Below are positions 1 to 8,889 of a stretch of 64,000 nt of DNA, one piece after another; the stretch's first letter is position 1; each line of letters starts with the position of its first letter. Made by a program: the position numbers and the translations under genes. The stretch is from Levilactobacillus fuyuanensis (lineage in GTDB: Bacteria > Bacillota > Bacilli > Lactobacillales > Lactobacillaceae). Below the pieces are notes generated by a model, which was not told the origin of the DNA, did not search any database, and saw only the letters and a program-made list of their open reading frames with translations. The DNA is taken from assembly GCF_003946395.1 (NCBI RefSeq), contig NZ_RHNZ01000017.1:1-64000 (forward strand), given 5' to 3'.

Positions 1-130
1 TTCATGGCCTTTTTGACTAGTCTGAATAAAGAACTGGTCTAGTAGAGCAGGTGTTGCACTTCAATTTTAAATCGAGGAATCAAAAAAATGAGACAGATTC
101 TGCGATTTTTGCATTAGTAATAAGTACAGG

Positions 131-211
131 ATGTCTTTCAACGAAATCGTACGCAAAAAAATCGGCACCTACCAGAAAAATCCGGCAGATGACGATTATC
201 ACAAATTATAA
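131..211 (+). CDS. possible 26-residue small ORF
   Basis: An ATG-to-TAA frame reading MSFNEIVRKKIGTYQKNPAD and six more residues (DDYHKL). It is charged and soluble-looking, with no membrane segment. There is only a weak ribosome site (ACAGG directly before the ATG). It lies alone in the gene-poor left end of the window, just before repeat element A1. It may be a genuine small protein, a gene remnant or chance; I do not recognise it. Confidence 0.2.
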   Translation: MSFNEIVRKKIGTYQKNPADDDYHKL

Positions 212-309
212 AGTTTAGTCACCACAAACGTCAACATGGCATAAAATCTACCACACTTAGTGACAACCCATGAGACCCGACGAATAACGGCGCAATTCCA
301 GTAATGGTG

Positions 310-500
310 AGCCGGAGGAGGCCAGGATGGAGCCGGCTGTGACGATGGTGTTAGACCGGGCGCTTGGTTCTCCCCGGCCTTACAGCATGGGACGAGCTTT
401 AAGCCGTGCGAATTTCACGGCTTAAAGTCGAGGTAAGAGACCGCTTCTCAGGCTCTTGCCGGTCCCCACAGCAGGCGCAATCCTGGCAGCCGCAGGCGGC
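310..500 (+). repeat. family A structured intergenic repeat, copy A1
   Basis: First of six related elements (others at 23466, 31455, 31959, 36239 and 39999). Visible parts in order: AGCCGGAGGAGGCCAG; a hairpin around 350-391; GGGACGAG; a perfect 12-bp hairpin formed by CTTTAAGCCGTG and its complement (397-427); AGTCGAGG; a hairpin GGTAAGAGAC/GGCTCTTGCC; then GTCCCCACAGCAGGCG and the closing arm TCCTGG, complementary to CCAGGA at the 5' side. It lies beyond the 3' end of thiN, in the opposite orientation. No ORF is evident inside it. Confidence 0.8.
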
Positions 501-524
501 AAAACCAGTCTGCCTTAAACCAAA

Positions 525-1202
525 TTATTCGTGCCGCGCCTCATAGGTGTCGCAGCTTTGGATGACACACAATAGGCCCGTGTCGAATTGGAACTCGCCC
601 GATCCGCCCACAAACTCATTGCTAGCGAAAGAAATGGGGTACGGAATTGGCTCGTTGTGGAGTTGGTATTTTTCATTAGTCAGGCTTAAATGGTCAATGG
701 GCGTCAGCGGAATGAAGGCCAGATAGTTCTTATCGGCTTCTTTCTCCACCGTGTAATGCCCCGGCAAATAAAACGAAATCGTATTCTGTTTGTCAATCAA
801 CCGAATTCGGCTGGCATACCGCTTATACTCCGGCTGGAGCACGATAAAGAGGTTTGCTAGGAAATGGTCTAGCCGGCCACCCGTTGCGCCGTAGATGTCG
901 ATTTTATCGGCACCGTAGTCGTTTAACGCAACCGAAACGGCGAGCTGGGTGTCCGTATAGTCCTTTTCCGGCTGTGACTGACGAATATCCTTCACGTTGC
1001 GCCGAACCCGTTGGAGTTCTGGTGCTTGTAAGGAATCAAAGTCGCCAATCGCGGCCACCGGCTGAATATTCTGATCGATTAACCGTAACGTCCCCCGATC
1101 AACGCCAATCCAGGAGCCGTCAATTTTCCGTGCACGTAGGTCGTCCGGCCATTCAGCCTTGGGCCCACCCACGAGGAGATTGAACGTTCCGCCCCGTGGC
1201 AC
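525..1202 (-). CDS. thiN: thiamine pyrophosphokinase
   Basis: Transfers pyrophosphate from ATP to thiamine to make thiamine diphosphate in the cytoplasm. At 225 residues it has the family's usual size. The N-terminal catalytic part carries the expected Asp-rich segments: GVDRGTLRLI, AIGDFDSL and the PEKDYTDTQLA / GATGGRLDH stretch near residues 78-112. The C-terminal part is the beta-rich thiamine-binding domain. The GTG start shares its G with the rpe stop codon (TAGTG), so translation is probably coupled to rpe. It is the last gene of the rsgA-rpe-thiN run, and no T-rich terminator is visible before element A1. Confidence 0.93.
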   Translation of the reverse strand: MPRGGTFNLLVGGPKAEWPDDLRARKIDGSWIGVDRGTLRLIDQNIQPVAAIGDFDSLQAPELQRVRRNVKDIRQSQPEKDYTDTQLAVSVALNDYGADKIDIYGATGGRLDHFLANLFIVLQPEYKRYASRIRLIDKQNTISFYLPGHYTVEKEADKNYLAFIPLTPIDHLSLTNEKYQLHNEPIPYPISFASNEFVGGSGEFQFDTGLLCVIQSCDTYEARHE

Positions 1203-1855
1203 TATTTCGTCGCTGCTTTCAAGGCATTGATGCGTGCAACCGGGTCATCGGCGTTGAAAACATAAGACCCAGCTACGGCAACCGTTGCCCCAGCATTGGC
1301 ACAGTCAACGACCGTCTTGTCATTGACCCCACCGTCAACTTCGATATCAAAGTCGTAACCCTTGGCCTTCTTGATGGCATCGAGTTGGGCGATCTTTTCA
1401 ACCGTGCTGTGTAAGAACTTCTGACCACCAAAGCCGGGGTTGACCGTCATCACGAGGACTTGGCCAACCATGTCTAAGACGGGTTCGATAGCGGAAACGG
1501 GGGTCCCAGGGTTGATGACAACTTCTGGGGTAACACCGGCGTTTTGAATCATTTGTAAGGCCCGGTGAATGTGTGGCGTTGCTTCGACGTGAACCCCGAT
1601 GATATCGGCGCCGGCCTTGGCAAAGTCATCAACGTAACGTTCTGGGTTTTGAACCATCATGTGCACGTCTAAGACCATCTTCGTGATTGGACGAATAGCC
1701 TTGACCCAACCGGGACCGTAAGACAATGCTGGGACGAAGTTACCGTCCATGATGTCGATGTGTAAGACTTCGGCACCGGCCTTGTCGACCATTTCGATAT
1801 CTGGTTGTAAATTGACGTAATCTGCACTTAAGATTGATGGCGCTACTTTAATCAT
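1202..1855 (-). CDS. rpe: ribulose-phosphate 3-epimerase
   Basis: Interconverts ribulose 5-phosphate and xylulose 5-phosphate in the pentose phosphate/phosphoketolase route. The 217-residue TIM barrel has the family signatures: APSILSAD at the N-terminus, HIDIMDGNFVP with metal-binding His and Asp, DVHMMVQNPE, VMTVNPGFGGQKF with the phosphate loop, and EVDGGV near residue 173. It lies 12 bp after rsgA and overlaps thiN by 1 bp, a gene order common in lactobacilli. Full length, with nothing unusual. Confidence 0.97.
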   Translation of the reverse strand: MIKVAPSILSADYVNLQPDIEMVDKAGAEVLHIDIMDGNFVPALSYGPGWVKAIRPITKMVLDVHMMVQNPERYVDDFAKAGADIIGVHVEATPHIHRALQMIQNAGVTPEVVINPGTPVSAIEPVLDMVGQVLVMTVNPGFGGQKFLHSTVEKIAQLDAIKKAKGYDFDIEVDGGVNDKTVVDCANAGATVAVAGSYVFNADDPVARINALKAATK

Positions 1856-1867
1856 AAATTCTATTCC

Positions 1868-2764
1868 TCATTTCTTTTTATTGTAAACAGGTTTTTGATT
1901 CTTTAACAACGTGAGTAATTGCAGATATGTGTCATAACGACTCTGCATGAACTTACCGGCTTCAATGCCGTCTTTGACCGCACAACCGGGCTCGTTCAGA
2001 TGGACACACCCGCGGAAACGACACTCGCGAGAGGCCAACGCGAACTCGGGGAAGAATTGTCCCAACTCGCGGTAACCAATGGTCAACGTGTCGTAAGATG
2101 AAAATCCAGGCGTATCCGCCACCAGACCACCCGCAACGGGCATCAGGCTGACCTTCCGGGTCGTATGTTTCCCCCGATTCAAGGCCGTGGAGATTTCACC
2201 AGTCGCTAACGTCAGGTCCGGTGAAATGTGGTTCAGCAACGTTGACTTGCCGGCACCGGTTTGGCCCATAATGACCGTGACCTTGTCGGCTAGTAAGCCC
2301 CGCAACTCGTCCAAGCCACTCTCCGCAAACGGTTCACGGGTCAGGCAGACATCGTAACCGATCTGCCGGTATCCCGCCGCCAACGTCTCGAATTCCTGAT
2401 AACGTTCATCGGGAATCAGGTCGGTCTTGGTGAAGTAGATGACTGGCGTGATGTTGCTGATCTCTAGGGCAATCAACTGCCGGTCCAGTAGGTTCGTGGA
2501 AAATTCGGGCGACGCTACCGCCGTCACGACGACACCCTGATCGATGTTAGCCACTGGTGGCCGGGTCAATGCGTTATCCCGGGGAAGAATCTCTAAAATA
2601 TATCCTTCCTTGGGTGATGAGCTTTCAAACTGTACGCGATCCCCAACAAGCGGCGTAATTCGCCGTTTCCGGAAATTTCCGCGTGCACGGGTTCGATACA
2701 TCTCGCCGTCACTGAAGACGTCGTAAAAGCCGCTCAGTGATTGACGAATTTGTCCCTCTGACAT
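1868..2764 (-). CDS. rsgA: ribosome small subunit-dependent GTPase A
   Basis: A circularly permuted GTPase that helps late maturation of the 30S subunit. Order of parts: an OB-fold (residues 1-65), then G motifs in permuted order (FTKTDL before the P-loop GQTGAGKST near residue 167 and DTPGF near 219), then a C-terminal zinc knuckle with Cys-Cys-His-Cys in CRFRGCVHLNEPGC. At 298 residues it is full length. The start follows a strong ribosome site (AGGAGG). It heads the rsgA-rpe-thiN run; element B1 lies in its upstream region, so it probably has its own promoter between there and the prkC terminator. Confidence 0.97.
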   Translation of the reverse strand: MSEGQIRQSLSGFYDVFSDGEMYRTRARGNFRKRRITPLVGDRVQFESSSPKEGYILEILPRDNALTRPPVANIDQGVVVTAVASPEFSTNLLDRQLIALEISNITPVIYFTKTDLIPDERYQEFETLAAGYRQIGYDVCLTREPFAESGLDELRGLLADKVTVIMGQTGAGKSTLLNHISPDLTLATGEISTALNRGKHTTRKVSLMPVAGGLVADTPGFSSYDTLTIGYRELGQFFPEFALASRECRFRGCVHLNEPGCAVKDGIEAGKFMQSRYDTYLQLLTLLKNQKPVYNKKK

Positions 2765-2822
2765 GCAGCACCTCCTTATTCTTTTTTCCAGTGTTTCCTT
2801 GCATTTAGCACTTTAAACAATT

Positions 2823-3016
2823 CGCCTTACCGGGCGGTGAAAATAGGCCGGGACGCGGTGGGCGGACGCCCGGAGCCACAGTGCGGTCTCCGGGCTTGCC
2901 TTTGAACCTCTGAGAACCGAGTTTCAAAGCCACCAATTATCTAAGCGGTAAACCGCTTAGATAATTCCCACGGCTGAGCCTATTTTCACCGCCCTCACGG
3001 CTGACACTGGTTTACC
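2823..3016 (+). repeat. family B structured repeat, copy B1
   Basis: A ~194-bp intergenic fold-back region between the prkC terminator and rsgA. It has a perfect 16-bp outer stem (2832-2847 pairs with 2979-2994). Inside are GCCCGGAG/CTCCGGGC, a TTTGAA/TTCAAA arm pair, and a perfect 14-bp hairpin AATTATCTAAGCGG with its complement (2936-2967). Both ends, CGCCTTACCGG on the left and CCTCACGGCTGA...GGTTTACC on the right, recur in the inverted copy B2 at 8687-8856, which defines the element. No ORF is evident. Confidence 0.75.
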
Positions 3017-3135
3017 GTGCAGAATGCAAAGTAAACCGAACAGCCACCTTAAATCTGCGAAACCACTTACACACATCCAGCGGACAGCTGGTTGCAAGGT
3101 TGCCTTTGCCCGCTTTCCTTGAAAATTTGATAACA

Positions 3136-3175
3136 AAAAACTCAGTCCTTTATTATTATAAAAGAACTGAGCTAT
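3136..3175 (-). terminator. terminator after prkC
   Basis: Read on the minus strand, an imperfect hairpin (CTCAGTTCTTTTA pairing with TAAAGGACTGAG) is followed by a run of six T. It sits 18 bp after the prkC stop codon and ends the fmt-rsmB-prpC-prkC run. Confidence 0.85.
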
Positions 3176-3192
3176 AAATGCAGGTTTTTTCC

Positions 3193-5235
3193 TTAATTTT
3201 TCGAGACGTGATTGTCTGAAGCGACCACGTGACCATCTCTGACGACCTTGTAGGCCCCAGATTTGCCCGATGCTACTGCGAATGGCAACGTGACGGTTGT
3301 GTCCGCCGTGATCGTCATTTGTTTGTAAATCGAGCTTAACGAGTGGTCCTGATCCTTCAAGTAGATCTGAACCAGGTTACTGTCACTGCTACTGGACGAA
3401 GCGCTACTAGAAGACTCGTCGTCGCCTTCGCTCTCGTCATCGGTCGAGCCACTGTCGAATGGAATCTTCACGTTCACGCTGAACTCATCGACACTAGAAC
3501 TACTCTCACTCTGTGAACCGCGCGACACGGCCAGAGTGATCTCGTCACCTTCCTGAACAACGGCACCCTCACCCGGCGACTGCCGAATGATGCAGCCTTT
3601 GTCCACATCGCTCGAATAAGCGTACTGGAAGGCAAGGTTTAAGTTGTGATTCGTGGCGTAGCTCTGCGCTTGCCGTTTGGTCTTGTTAGTCAAGTCAGCC
3701 AACGTGACCGTTTCTGACCCCGTAGAGACTGTGAAAGTGATGTCCGTTTTGCTTGGTACCACGCTCTTACCGGCTAAGACACTCTGCTGCATGATCTTAC
3801 CGGCAGGAACGCTGGTTGAGTGGACCGATTCCCGGTGAACTGCAAAGCCCAATGCCTCCAGCTTGGCAGCCGTGCTGGCATACGAATCACCCTGATAGTC
3901 ATCAACCTTGTAGCGCTTGGGACCGGTACTGATCCACAGATCAACCACCGTATTTTGCTTTAATTGCGTCCCCGAGCGTGGTTCCGTTCGCGCAACTCGA
4001 TGAATCTTCACGGTAGCACTCGACGTCTTGTGCACGGTGCCTACCTTGAGTTTGGCAGAGACCAGTGCACTACGCGCAGCAGTCTCCTTGTCGCCGACCA
4101 CGTTTGGTACATTAGTCATCTGAGGTCGGAAAAGCGCCATGCCGATGAAGATTCCCAAAATAATCAGGAAGATAATTCCACCCGCAATCAGGAATTTACG
4201 CCGACGAGGATGCCGATACTTCTTGCGTTTCTTCTTCCCTGTCGACTGATCATTGGCCGCTGTTGCATCTTTGGTGGCCGCCTCTGCCGTCTCCTCACCA
4301 GTTGGCTTAGCGATAGCGTGAGGCACTGCCGCGGCACTCAGCGCACTGGCTGGTAGGACCTTGGTCTCGCCGTCGTCATTTTCCGCCGGCCTGAACCGTA
4401 GCTCGCCAGCTCGTTTAGGTGACAACGACGTGGCCAGATCATCCGCCATACTCGCCACATCCGTGTAACGGTCGGCTGGCCGTTTCGATGTGGCCTTCAG
4501 CACCACGTTTTCCAACGCTTGTGGAATCCGTGGGTCGATGTCTCTGACCGATGGAATCTCCGACTGGAAGTGCTTCAGGGCAATTGATACGGCAGTTTCA
4601 CCCTCGAAGGGCACCGTTCCCGTCAGTAATTCGTAGAGAATGATCCCCAGCGAATAGATGTCGGACTGCTTGGTCGCCATCCCCCCGCGTGCCTGTTCAG
4701 GCGACAGGTAGTGAACCGAGCCCAGCACCGTATTCGTCTGTGTGAGGCTGTGTTCGGACAAAGCCACGGCGATCCCGAAGTCGGTAATCTTAGCGACCCG
4801 ATTTTCATCGATCAGGATATTTTGCGGCTTGAGATCCCGATGAATAATGTTGTGCTCATGCGCCGTCTTCACGGCATTGAGAATCTGCTCCATGATCTGA
4901 ATGACTTCCTGATAGGCAATCGGGAAGTGTTTCTTGATGTAGGCTTTGAGGTCGGTCCCTTCCACGTACTCCATGACCAGGTACTGCATGCCGTTTTCTT
5001 CCCCGACATCGTAGACCTGGACGATATTATCATTGACTAACTCCGTGGCGGCAAGGGCTTCACGCTGGAACCGCCGAACAGTGCCGGGGTCATCGCGTAA
5101 ATCCAAACGTAAAAGTTTGACGGAAACGTCACGGTCCAAGATCAAGTCATGTGCCAAGTAAACGTTGGCCATCCCGCCTTCACCAAGAGAGCGAATGATG
5201 CGGTAACGGCCGTTTAACGTGTAACCCGTGCGCAT
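3193..5235 (-). CDS. prkC: PASTA-domain serine/threonine protein kinase
   Basis: A membrane kinase that senses muropeptide or lipid II through extracellular PASTA repeats and phosphorylates cell-wall and division targets. Residues 1-270 are the kinase domain: glycine loop GEGGMA (18-23), Lys40, catalytic HRDLKPQN (132-139) and DFG (152-154). A basic linker is followed by one membrane segment near residues 347-369, three PASTA-like repeats, a Ser/Asp-rich low-complexity stretch, and a short beta-rich tail. Its ATG overlaps the prpC stop (TGATG) and follows GGGGAGGTG, so kinase and phosphatase are co-translated. Full length. Confidence 0.97.
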   Translation of the reverse strand: MRTGYTLNGRYRIIRSLGEGGMANVYLAHDLILDRDVSVKLLRLDLRDDPGTVRRFQREALAATELVNDNIVQVYDVGEENGMQYLVMEYVEGTDLKAYIKKHFPIAYQEVIQIMEQILNAVKTAHEHNIIHRDLKPQNILIDENRVAKITDFGIAVALSEHSLTQTNTVLGSVHYLSPEQARGGMATKQSDIYSLGIILYELLTGTVPFEGETAVSIALKHFQSEIPSVRDIDPRIPQALENVVLKATSKRPADRYTDVASMADDLATSLSPKRAGELRFRPAENDDGETKVLPASALSAAAVPHAIAKPTGEETAEAATKDATAANDQSTGKKKRKKYRHPRRRKFLIAGGIIFLIILGIFIGMALFRPQMTNVPNVVGDKETAARSALVSAKLKVGTVHKTSSATVKIHRVARTEPRSGTQLKQNTVVDLWISTGPKRYKVDDYQGDSYASTAAKLEALGFAVHRESVHSTSVPAGKIMQQSVLAGKSVVPSKTDITFTVSTGSETVTLADLTNKTKRQAQSYATNHNLNLAFQYAYSSDVDKGCIIRQSPGEGAVVQEGDEITLAVSRGSQSESSSSVDEFSVNVKIPFDSGSTDDESEGDDESSSSASSSSSDSNLVQIYLKDQDHSLSSIYKQMTITADTTVTLPFAVASGKSGAYKVVRDGHVVASDNHVSKN

Positions 5236-5978
5236 CAGCTCACCTCCCCATCGTGGTTAGCGATGATCAAGACGGTGATGTTATCCAAACCACCGGCGGC
5301 GTTGGCCATCTCAATCAGCCGGTCACATTTCTCCGCGGTGGTCCGCTTACTCAGTAGGACCGCTTGAATCTCTTTATCGGAGACCATGTTGGTCAGGCCG
5401 TCCGTACACAGTAACAGCTGATCGCCGGTCACGAGCGGGTAAGTCTTGAGATCAAAACGGGCATCGGTCGAGATTCCCAGTGAACGAATGATGACGTTCT
5501 TTTGGGGATGATGCTGGGCGGCTTGCTTCGTGATCTCGCCGCGTTTGACCAGCTCGTTGACCAGGGAATGGTCCTCGGTCAGCTGGCGAAATTGGCGGTC
5601 ACGCAACAGGTAAGCGCGGGAGTCCCCAATACTGGCAATGACGACTTCTTCCGTAAAGTAGAGCGCGGCAACGAGGGTCGTGCCCATGCCATTCAGGTCG
5701 GCAAACTGATTGGATTTATCAATGATCGACTGGTTCTCCGCGGTAATTTCCCCGGTGATCCAGGTCCGTGCCGCAGCCGGTGTGGTCAGGTCAGTCTGCT
5801 CGAACTCGTGACCCAGGTGGGAAACGGCCATGGCACTCGCCACGTCGCCTCCCTGATGACCACCAATGCCATCAGCGATAATGGCGAGATGTTGTCCCGC
5901 CAGGTTCGTGTAAACATCCACGTAATCTTCATTATCATTGCGTTGCTTGCCGATCGACGTTCGGTATGCCACTTTCAT
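5235..5978 (-). CDS. prpC: PP2C-type protein serine/threonine phosphatase
   Basis: A cytosolic metal-dependent phosphatase that opposes PrkC by removing phosphate from the kinase and its substrates. The 247-residue protein has PP2C motifs throughout: RNDNEDY near residue 13, ADGIGGHQGGD near 35, GTTLVAAL, SIGDSRAY, TEDHSLV and LLCTDGLTN with a metal-binding Asp, and GGLDNITV at the end. It is paired with prkC by a 1-bp overlap and starts 12 bp after rsmB, as in the Firmicute fmt-rsmB-prpC-prkC-rsgA order. Confidence 0.96.
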   Translation of the reverse strand: MKVAYRTSIGKQRNDNEDYVDVYTNLAGQHLAIIADGIGGHQGGDVASAMAVSHLGHEFEQTDLTTPAAARTWITGEITAENQSIIDKSNQFADLNGMGTTLVAALYFTEEVVIASIGDSRAYLLRDRQFRQLTEDHSLVNELVKRGEITKQAAQHHPQKNVIIRSLGISTDARFDLKTYPLVTGDQLLLCTDGLTNMVSDKEIQAVLLSKRTTAEKCDRLIEMANAAGGLDNITVLIIANHDGEVS

Positions 5979-5990
5979 TGCCCGTCACCC

Positions 5991-7334
5991 CTACTTTTTC
6001 TTACGAAATGCACTCACGAAGAACCCATCCGAATCAAAATCATCCGGGTAGATCGCTAACGTGTCCGTGCTCCGGTCATCTTTGACCTTTAATTGCGTTT
6101 CCACACGAATGGATTCGAAGTCGGGATGAGCTTCCAAGAACTTGGCAGCGACATCCGCATTTTCCGTATCCAAAATCGTGCAGGTACTGTAGACCAGAAT
6201 GCCATTAGGCTTAAGCTTTTCGCTAACGGCATCCAGAATGCCCAATTGCACCTTTTGTAATTGTTGAATGTCTTGTGGAGTCTTTTCGTAACGGATTTCT
6301 GGTTTCCGCCGAATCAGACCCAGTCCAGAACAAGGCGCATCGACCAAGATCCGGTCGAATTCCTTCTTAGGAAATTGGTCGTTGATATTCCGGGCATCGA
6401 GCGCCACGGCGTCGACCCGGTCACTCACATGCATCCGGTCCGCATTCTTTTCGATCAACTTGACCTTCTTAGCGTGCAGATCAAGCGCTGTGACCTTCCC
6501 ACCGGAATGGGCATCGAGTAAGGCCGCAATCTGTGTGGTCTTCCCACCGGGAGCGGCACAGGCGTCCAGCACTTGATCGCCGGGACGGACCTGTAAGGCC
6601 TCAACGGGTAACATCGCACTCTCATCTTGAATCGTCAGCTCGCCAGTTTCAAACACATTGCTCTGGTTGGCTGCCTTATCGGTCAAACGAAAGGCGTTGC
6701 CGGCAACAACACTAGGCGTTACCGTGTAGCCTTGGGCAACCAAGGATTGTTCTACTTCTTCGACCGTAGCAACCGCCGTGTTGACCCGAACGGATTGCGC
6801 GGCTGGTTGGTTGATGGTTTCTAAAATGCTGACGGCCTTGTCATCGCCGACCTGCTTTTGAATCGCCGTGACCAACCATTCAGGGACGGAATATTTCAGG
6901 CTCAAGCGCTTCACGGGATCCTTGATTTCATTGACGTCAGGTAAACCCTGACGATCCATGGCATGCAAGACACCGGTCACAAAACGCCGAATCCCTTCGT
7001 GACCCCGGTCCTTGGCCAACTGAATGGCTTCATTGAAGATAGCCCGCTTGGGCACACGGTCCAAGTAGAGTCCTTGATATAAAGCGACCAATAGCGTCAT
7101 TTTGACCCAAGGTAAGACCTTCTGGTTAGGCTTCACGAAACCTTCCAGATAGTATTCCAACGTTAACTGATGTTGGATGGTCCCGTAGACCAAGTTGGTC
7201 ACGAAACGACGGTCAACGTCGCTCAAGTTGTGACTCTCCAAAGTTGTTTCCAATTGTAAGTTTGAGTAAGCCCCGTTGGCCACACGTGTCAGTGCTTCTA
7301 CGGCCAGAGCGCGGGGAGTTGTATTTTTTGTCAT
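5991..7334 (-). CDS. rsmB: 16S rRNA (cytosine-C5) methyltransferase RsmB
   Basis: Methylates C967 (E. coli numbering) of 16S rRNA using S-adenosylmethionine. The N-terminal ~140 residues form a NusB-like helical RNA-binding domain (RALAVEALTRV onward). The C-terminal Rossmann domain has the AdoMet site LDACAAPGGKTTQ near residue 260 and the two family cysteines in DAPCSGLG and YSTCT. At 447 residues it is full length. The start overlaps the fmt stop by 1 bp, so the two are translationally coupled. Confidence 0.96.
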   Translation of the reverse strand: MTKNTTPRALAVEALTRVANGAYSNLQLETTLESHNLSDVDRRFVTNLVYGTIQHQLTLEYYLEGFVKPNQKVLPWVKMTLLVALYQGLYLDRVPKRAIFNEAIQLAKDRGHEGIRRFVTGVLHAMDRQGLPDVNEIKDPVKRLSLKYSVPEWLVTAIQKQVGDDKAVSILETINQPAAQSVRVNTAVATVEEVEQSLVAQGYTVTPSVVAGNAFRLTDKAANQSNVFETGELTIQDESAMLPVEALQVRPGDQVLDACAAPGGKTTQIAALLDAHSGGKVTALDLHAKKVKLIEKNADRMHVSDRVDAVALDARNINDQFPKKEFDRILVDAPCSGLGLIRRKPEIRYEKTPQDIQQLQKVQLGILDAVSEKLKPNGILVYSTCTILDTENADVAAKFLEAHPDFESIRVETQLKVKDDRSTDTLAIYPDDFDSDGFFVSAFRKKK

Positions 7335-8278
7335 TATTCAGCCACCTGTTCGCCAATTGTCAGTGCATCGCTAGTTCCGTTCAGAAAGTCGGTGATACTT
7401 AACTTCGGCTTACCGGCGGGTTGAATCTCATTTAAAGCTAAAACGCCATGGTCACCGGTCGCAATCGCCAAGTGGTGCTTGTCGTGGCTAACCAGTGAAC
7501 CGGGGGCCATCTCGGTCGTCTCGTCCAAAACGGTCACGTCCCACAGCTTGGTCCGCACGCCGTTCAAGAAAATATGCGCGATGGGTGCTGGCCGCAAAGC
7601 GCGAACCTTGCAGTCAATCATGTGGGCGCTCAGGTTCAAGTCGATCCGTTCCTCATCGGACTTGATAGTCGGTGAAAAGCTGACCTTGTCCTCATCCTGA
7701 GGAACCGGCGCGATTTCACCGGCCAGCAACTTCGGCAACGTCTCCAATAGGAGGTCGCGACCCAGATCACTTAATTTATCGAACATAGAGCCCACGTCAT
7801 CCTGGTCGGTAATTGGAATTGCCCGTTGTGCCAGGACAGCCCCGGCATCCATCTTCTTTTCCATAAACATGATGGACACCCCGGTCTCCTTGTCGCCATT
7901 CATGATGGCGTAGTGAACTGGCGCACCACCGCGATACTTCGGTAACAGGGAAGCGTGAACGTTCACGGCCGCCACCTTAGCCGCCTTGAGCAGCTTCGTT
8001 GGCAAGAACTGCCCAAAGGCCGCCGTCACGATCAGGTCAGGGGCTAATTCGATGGCCCGTGCCATTTCGTCACTGCCGGAGATCTTTTGGGGTTGGAGCA
8101 CTTCGATGTCGTGAGCCACGGCAACCTGCTTCACGGGAGAAGCGGTCAGGACGTGCTTCCGTCCCACGCGCCGGTCGGGTTGAGTCACTACGGCTAAGAC
8201 GTCGTAGCCCTTTTCAATTAAGCTGCTCAGAATGGGCGCCGAAAATTCTGGCGTTCCCATAAAAATTACTGAAGTCAT
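7334..8278 (-). CDS. fmt: methionyl-tRNA formyltransferase
   Basis: Formylates initiator Met-tRNA with 10-formyltetrahydrofolate. The 314-residue protein has the N-terminal formyltransferase fold beginning VIFMGTPEFSAPIL, the catalytic region VNVHASLLPKYRGGAP (Asn, His) and a later catalytic Asp in MDAGAVL. The C-terminal OB-like domain binds tRNA. It is the first gene after a long gap that contains element B2. The ribosome site before its ATG is weak. Confidence 0.96.
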   Translation of the reverse strand: MTSVIFMGTPEFSAPILSSLIEKGYDVLAVVTQPDRRVGRKHVLTASPVKQVAVAHDIEVLQPQKISGSDEMARAIELAPDLIVTAAFGQFLPTKLLKAAKVAAVNVHASLLPKYRGGAPVHYAIMNGDKETGVSIMFMEKKMDAGAVLAQRAIPITDQDDVGSMFDKLSDLGRDLLLETLPKLLAGEIAPVPQDEDKVSFSPTIKSDEERIDLNLSAHMIDCKVRALRPAPIAHIFLNGVRTKLWDVTVLDETTEMAPGSLVSHDKHHLAIATGDHGVLALNEIQPAGKPKLSITDFLNGTSDALTIGEQVAE

Positions 8279-8686
8279 CGTACACCATACTTTCTTGGTT
8301 TTATTTCTCTTTTTGAATTATGTTAATTGTTTTTGATAGGTCACACGGATTCTGATCACATCTCACTGGACAGTGAAAGTTGATCTAATCTAACCACTCG
8401 CAAAATAGCAGCAAGGTGCTTAGTCACTAGTCTCATTTCTCTGTCGTGACACGCAGTTAAAGCATCCCCACTTGTCAGTCCACCTCAATCATATCAGATT
8501 GGGCGTCCATTCCCTATCACCTTTGGCAAATTAGATAGAAAACTTATTGTGTAAGGGTTCTCTTGAGAGAATTCTAGCAGAACTCAGAACAGTTTCTACC
8601 ATAATCAATCGTCCATCACTGAAAACGGACAGAGTCGAATCCCTGACTTCATGTAGCACTTGCCAGTCTATCTCGTTTCCAACGGT
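8279..8686. other. intergenic region upstream of fmt
   Basis: About 400 bp without a convincing gene. It presumably holds the fmt promoter; TATGAT (minus strand, about 8495) is a candidate -10 without a good -35. A short inverted repeat TTCTCTTGAGAGAA lies near 8560. The open frames across this stretch look non-coding. Confidence 0.4.
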
Positions 8687-8856
8687 GGTAAACCTCAGCC
8701 GTGAGGGTGGCCTGGTAGTGGCTCAGTGGTATCGTTTGTCTAAGTGGCGCGATTTTCGCCACTTAGACAAACGACAAGCTTTAAGACCCACGTTTCTTGT
8801 GGGGCTTAAAGTTGTGCCCACCACGTTCCAGTATCTACGAGCCCACCGGTAAGGCG
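8687..8856 (-). repeat. family B structured repeat, copy B2
   Basis: Inverted relative to B1 and sharing its two ends. An outer stem (GGTGGCCTGGTAG against CTACGAGCCCACC) pairs at 11 of 13 positions. Inside are a perfect 18-bp hairpin TCGTTTGTCTAAGTGGCG with its complement (8732-8774) and a 13-bp hairpin starting CTTTAAGACCCAC. The corresponding inner hairpin of B1 has TCTAAGCGG/CCGCTTAGA where B2 has TCTAAGTGG/CCACTTAGA, a compensatory change. It begins 34 bp beyond the priA stop. Confidence 0.72.
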
Positions 8857-8889
8857 CCGGTCATCGTCTACCAGAAAACAGACAACCAG

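Noticed and set aside
310-500. Family A as a tRNA or a T-box leader
   Set aside because: No tRNA-like arms or CCA end, and no AGGGTGG T-box sequence; GGTCCCCACAGCAGG does not match these classes.
2823-3016. B1 as an ordinary transcription terminator
   Set aside because: No T tract follows any hairpin, a separate good terminator already ends prkC, and the same arrangement recurs at 8687-8856.
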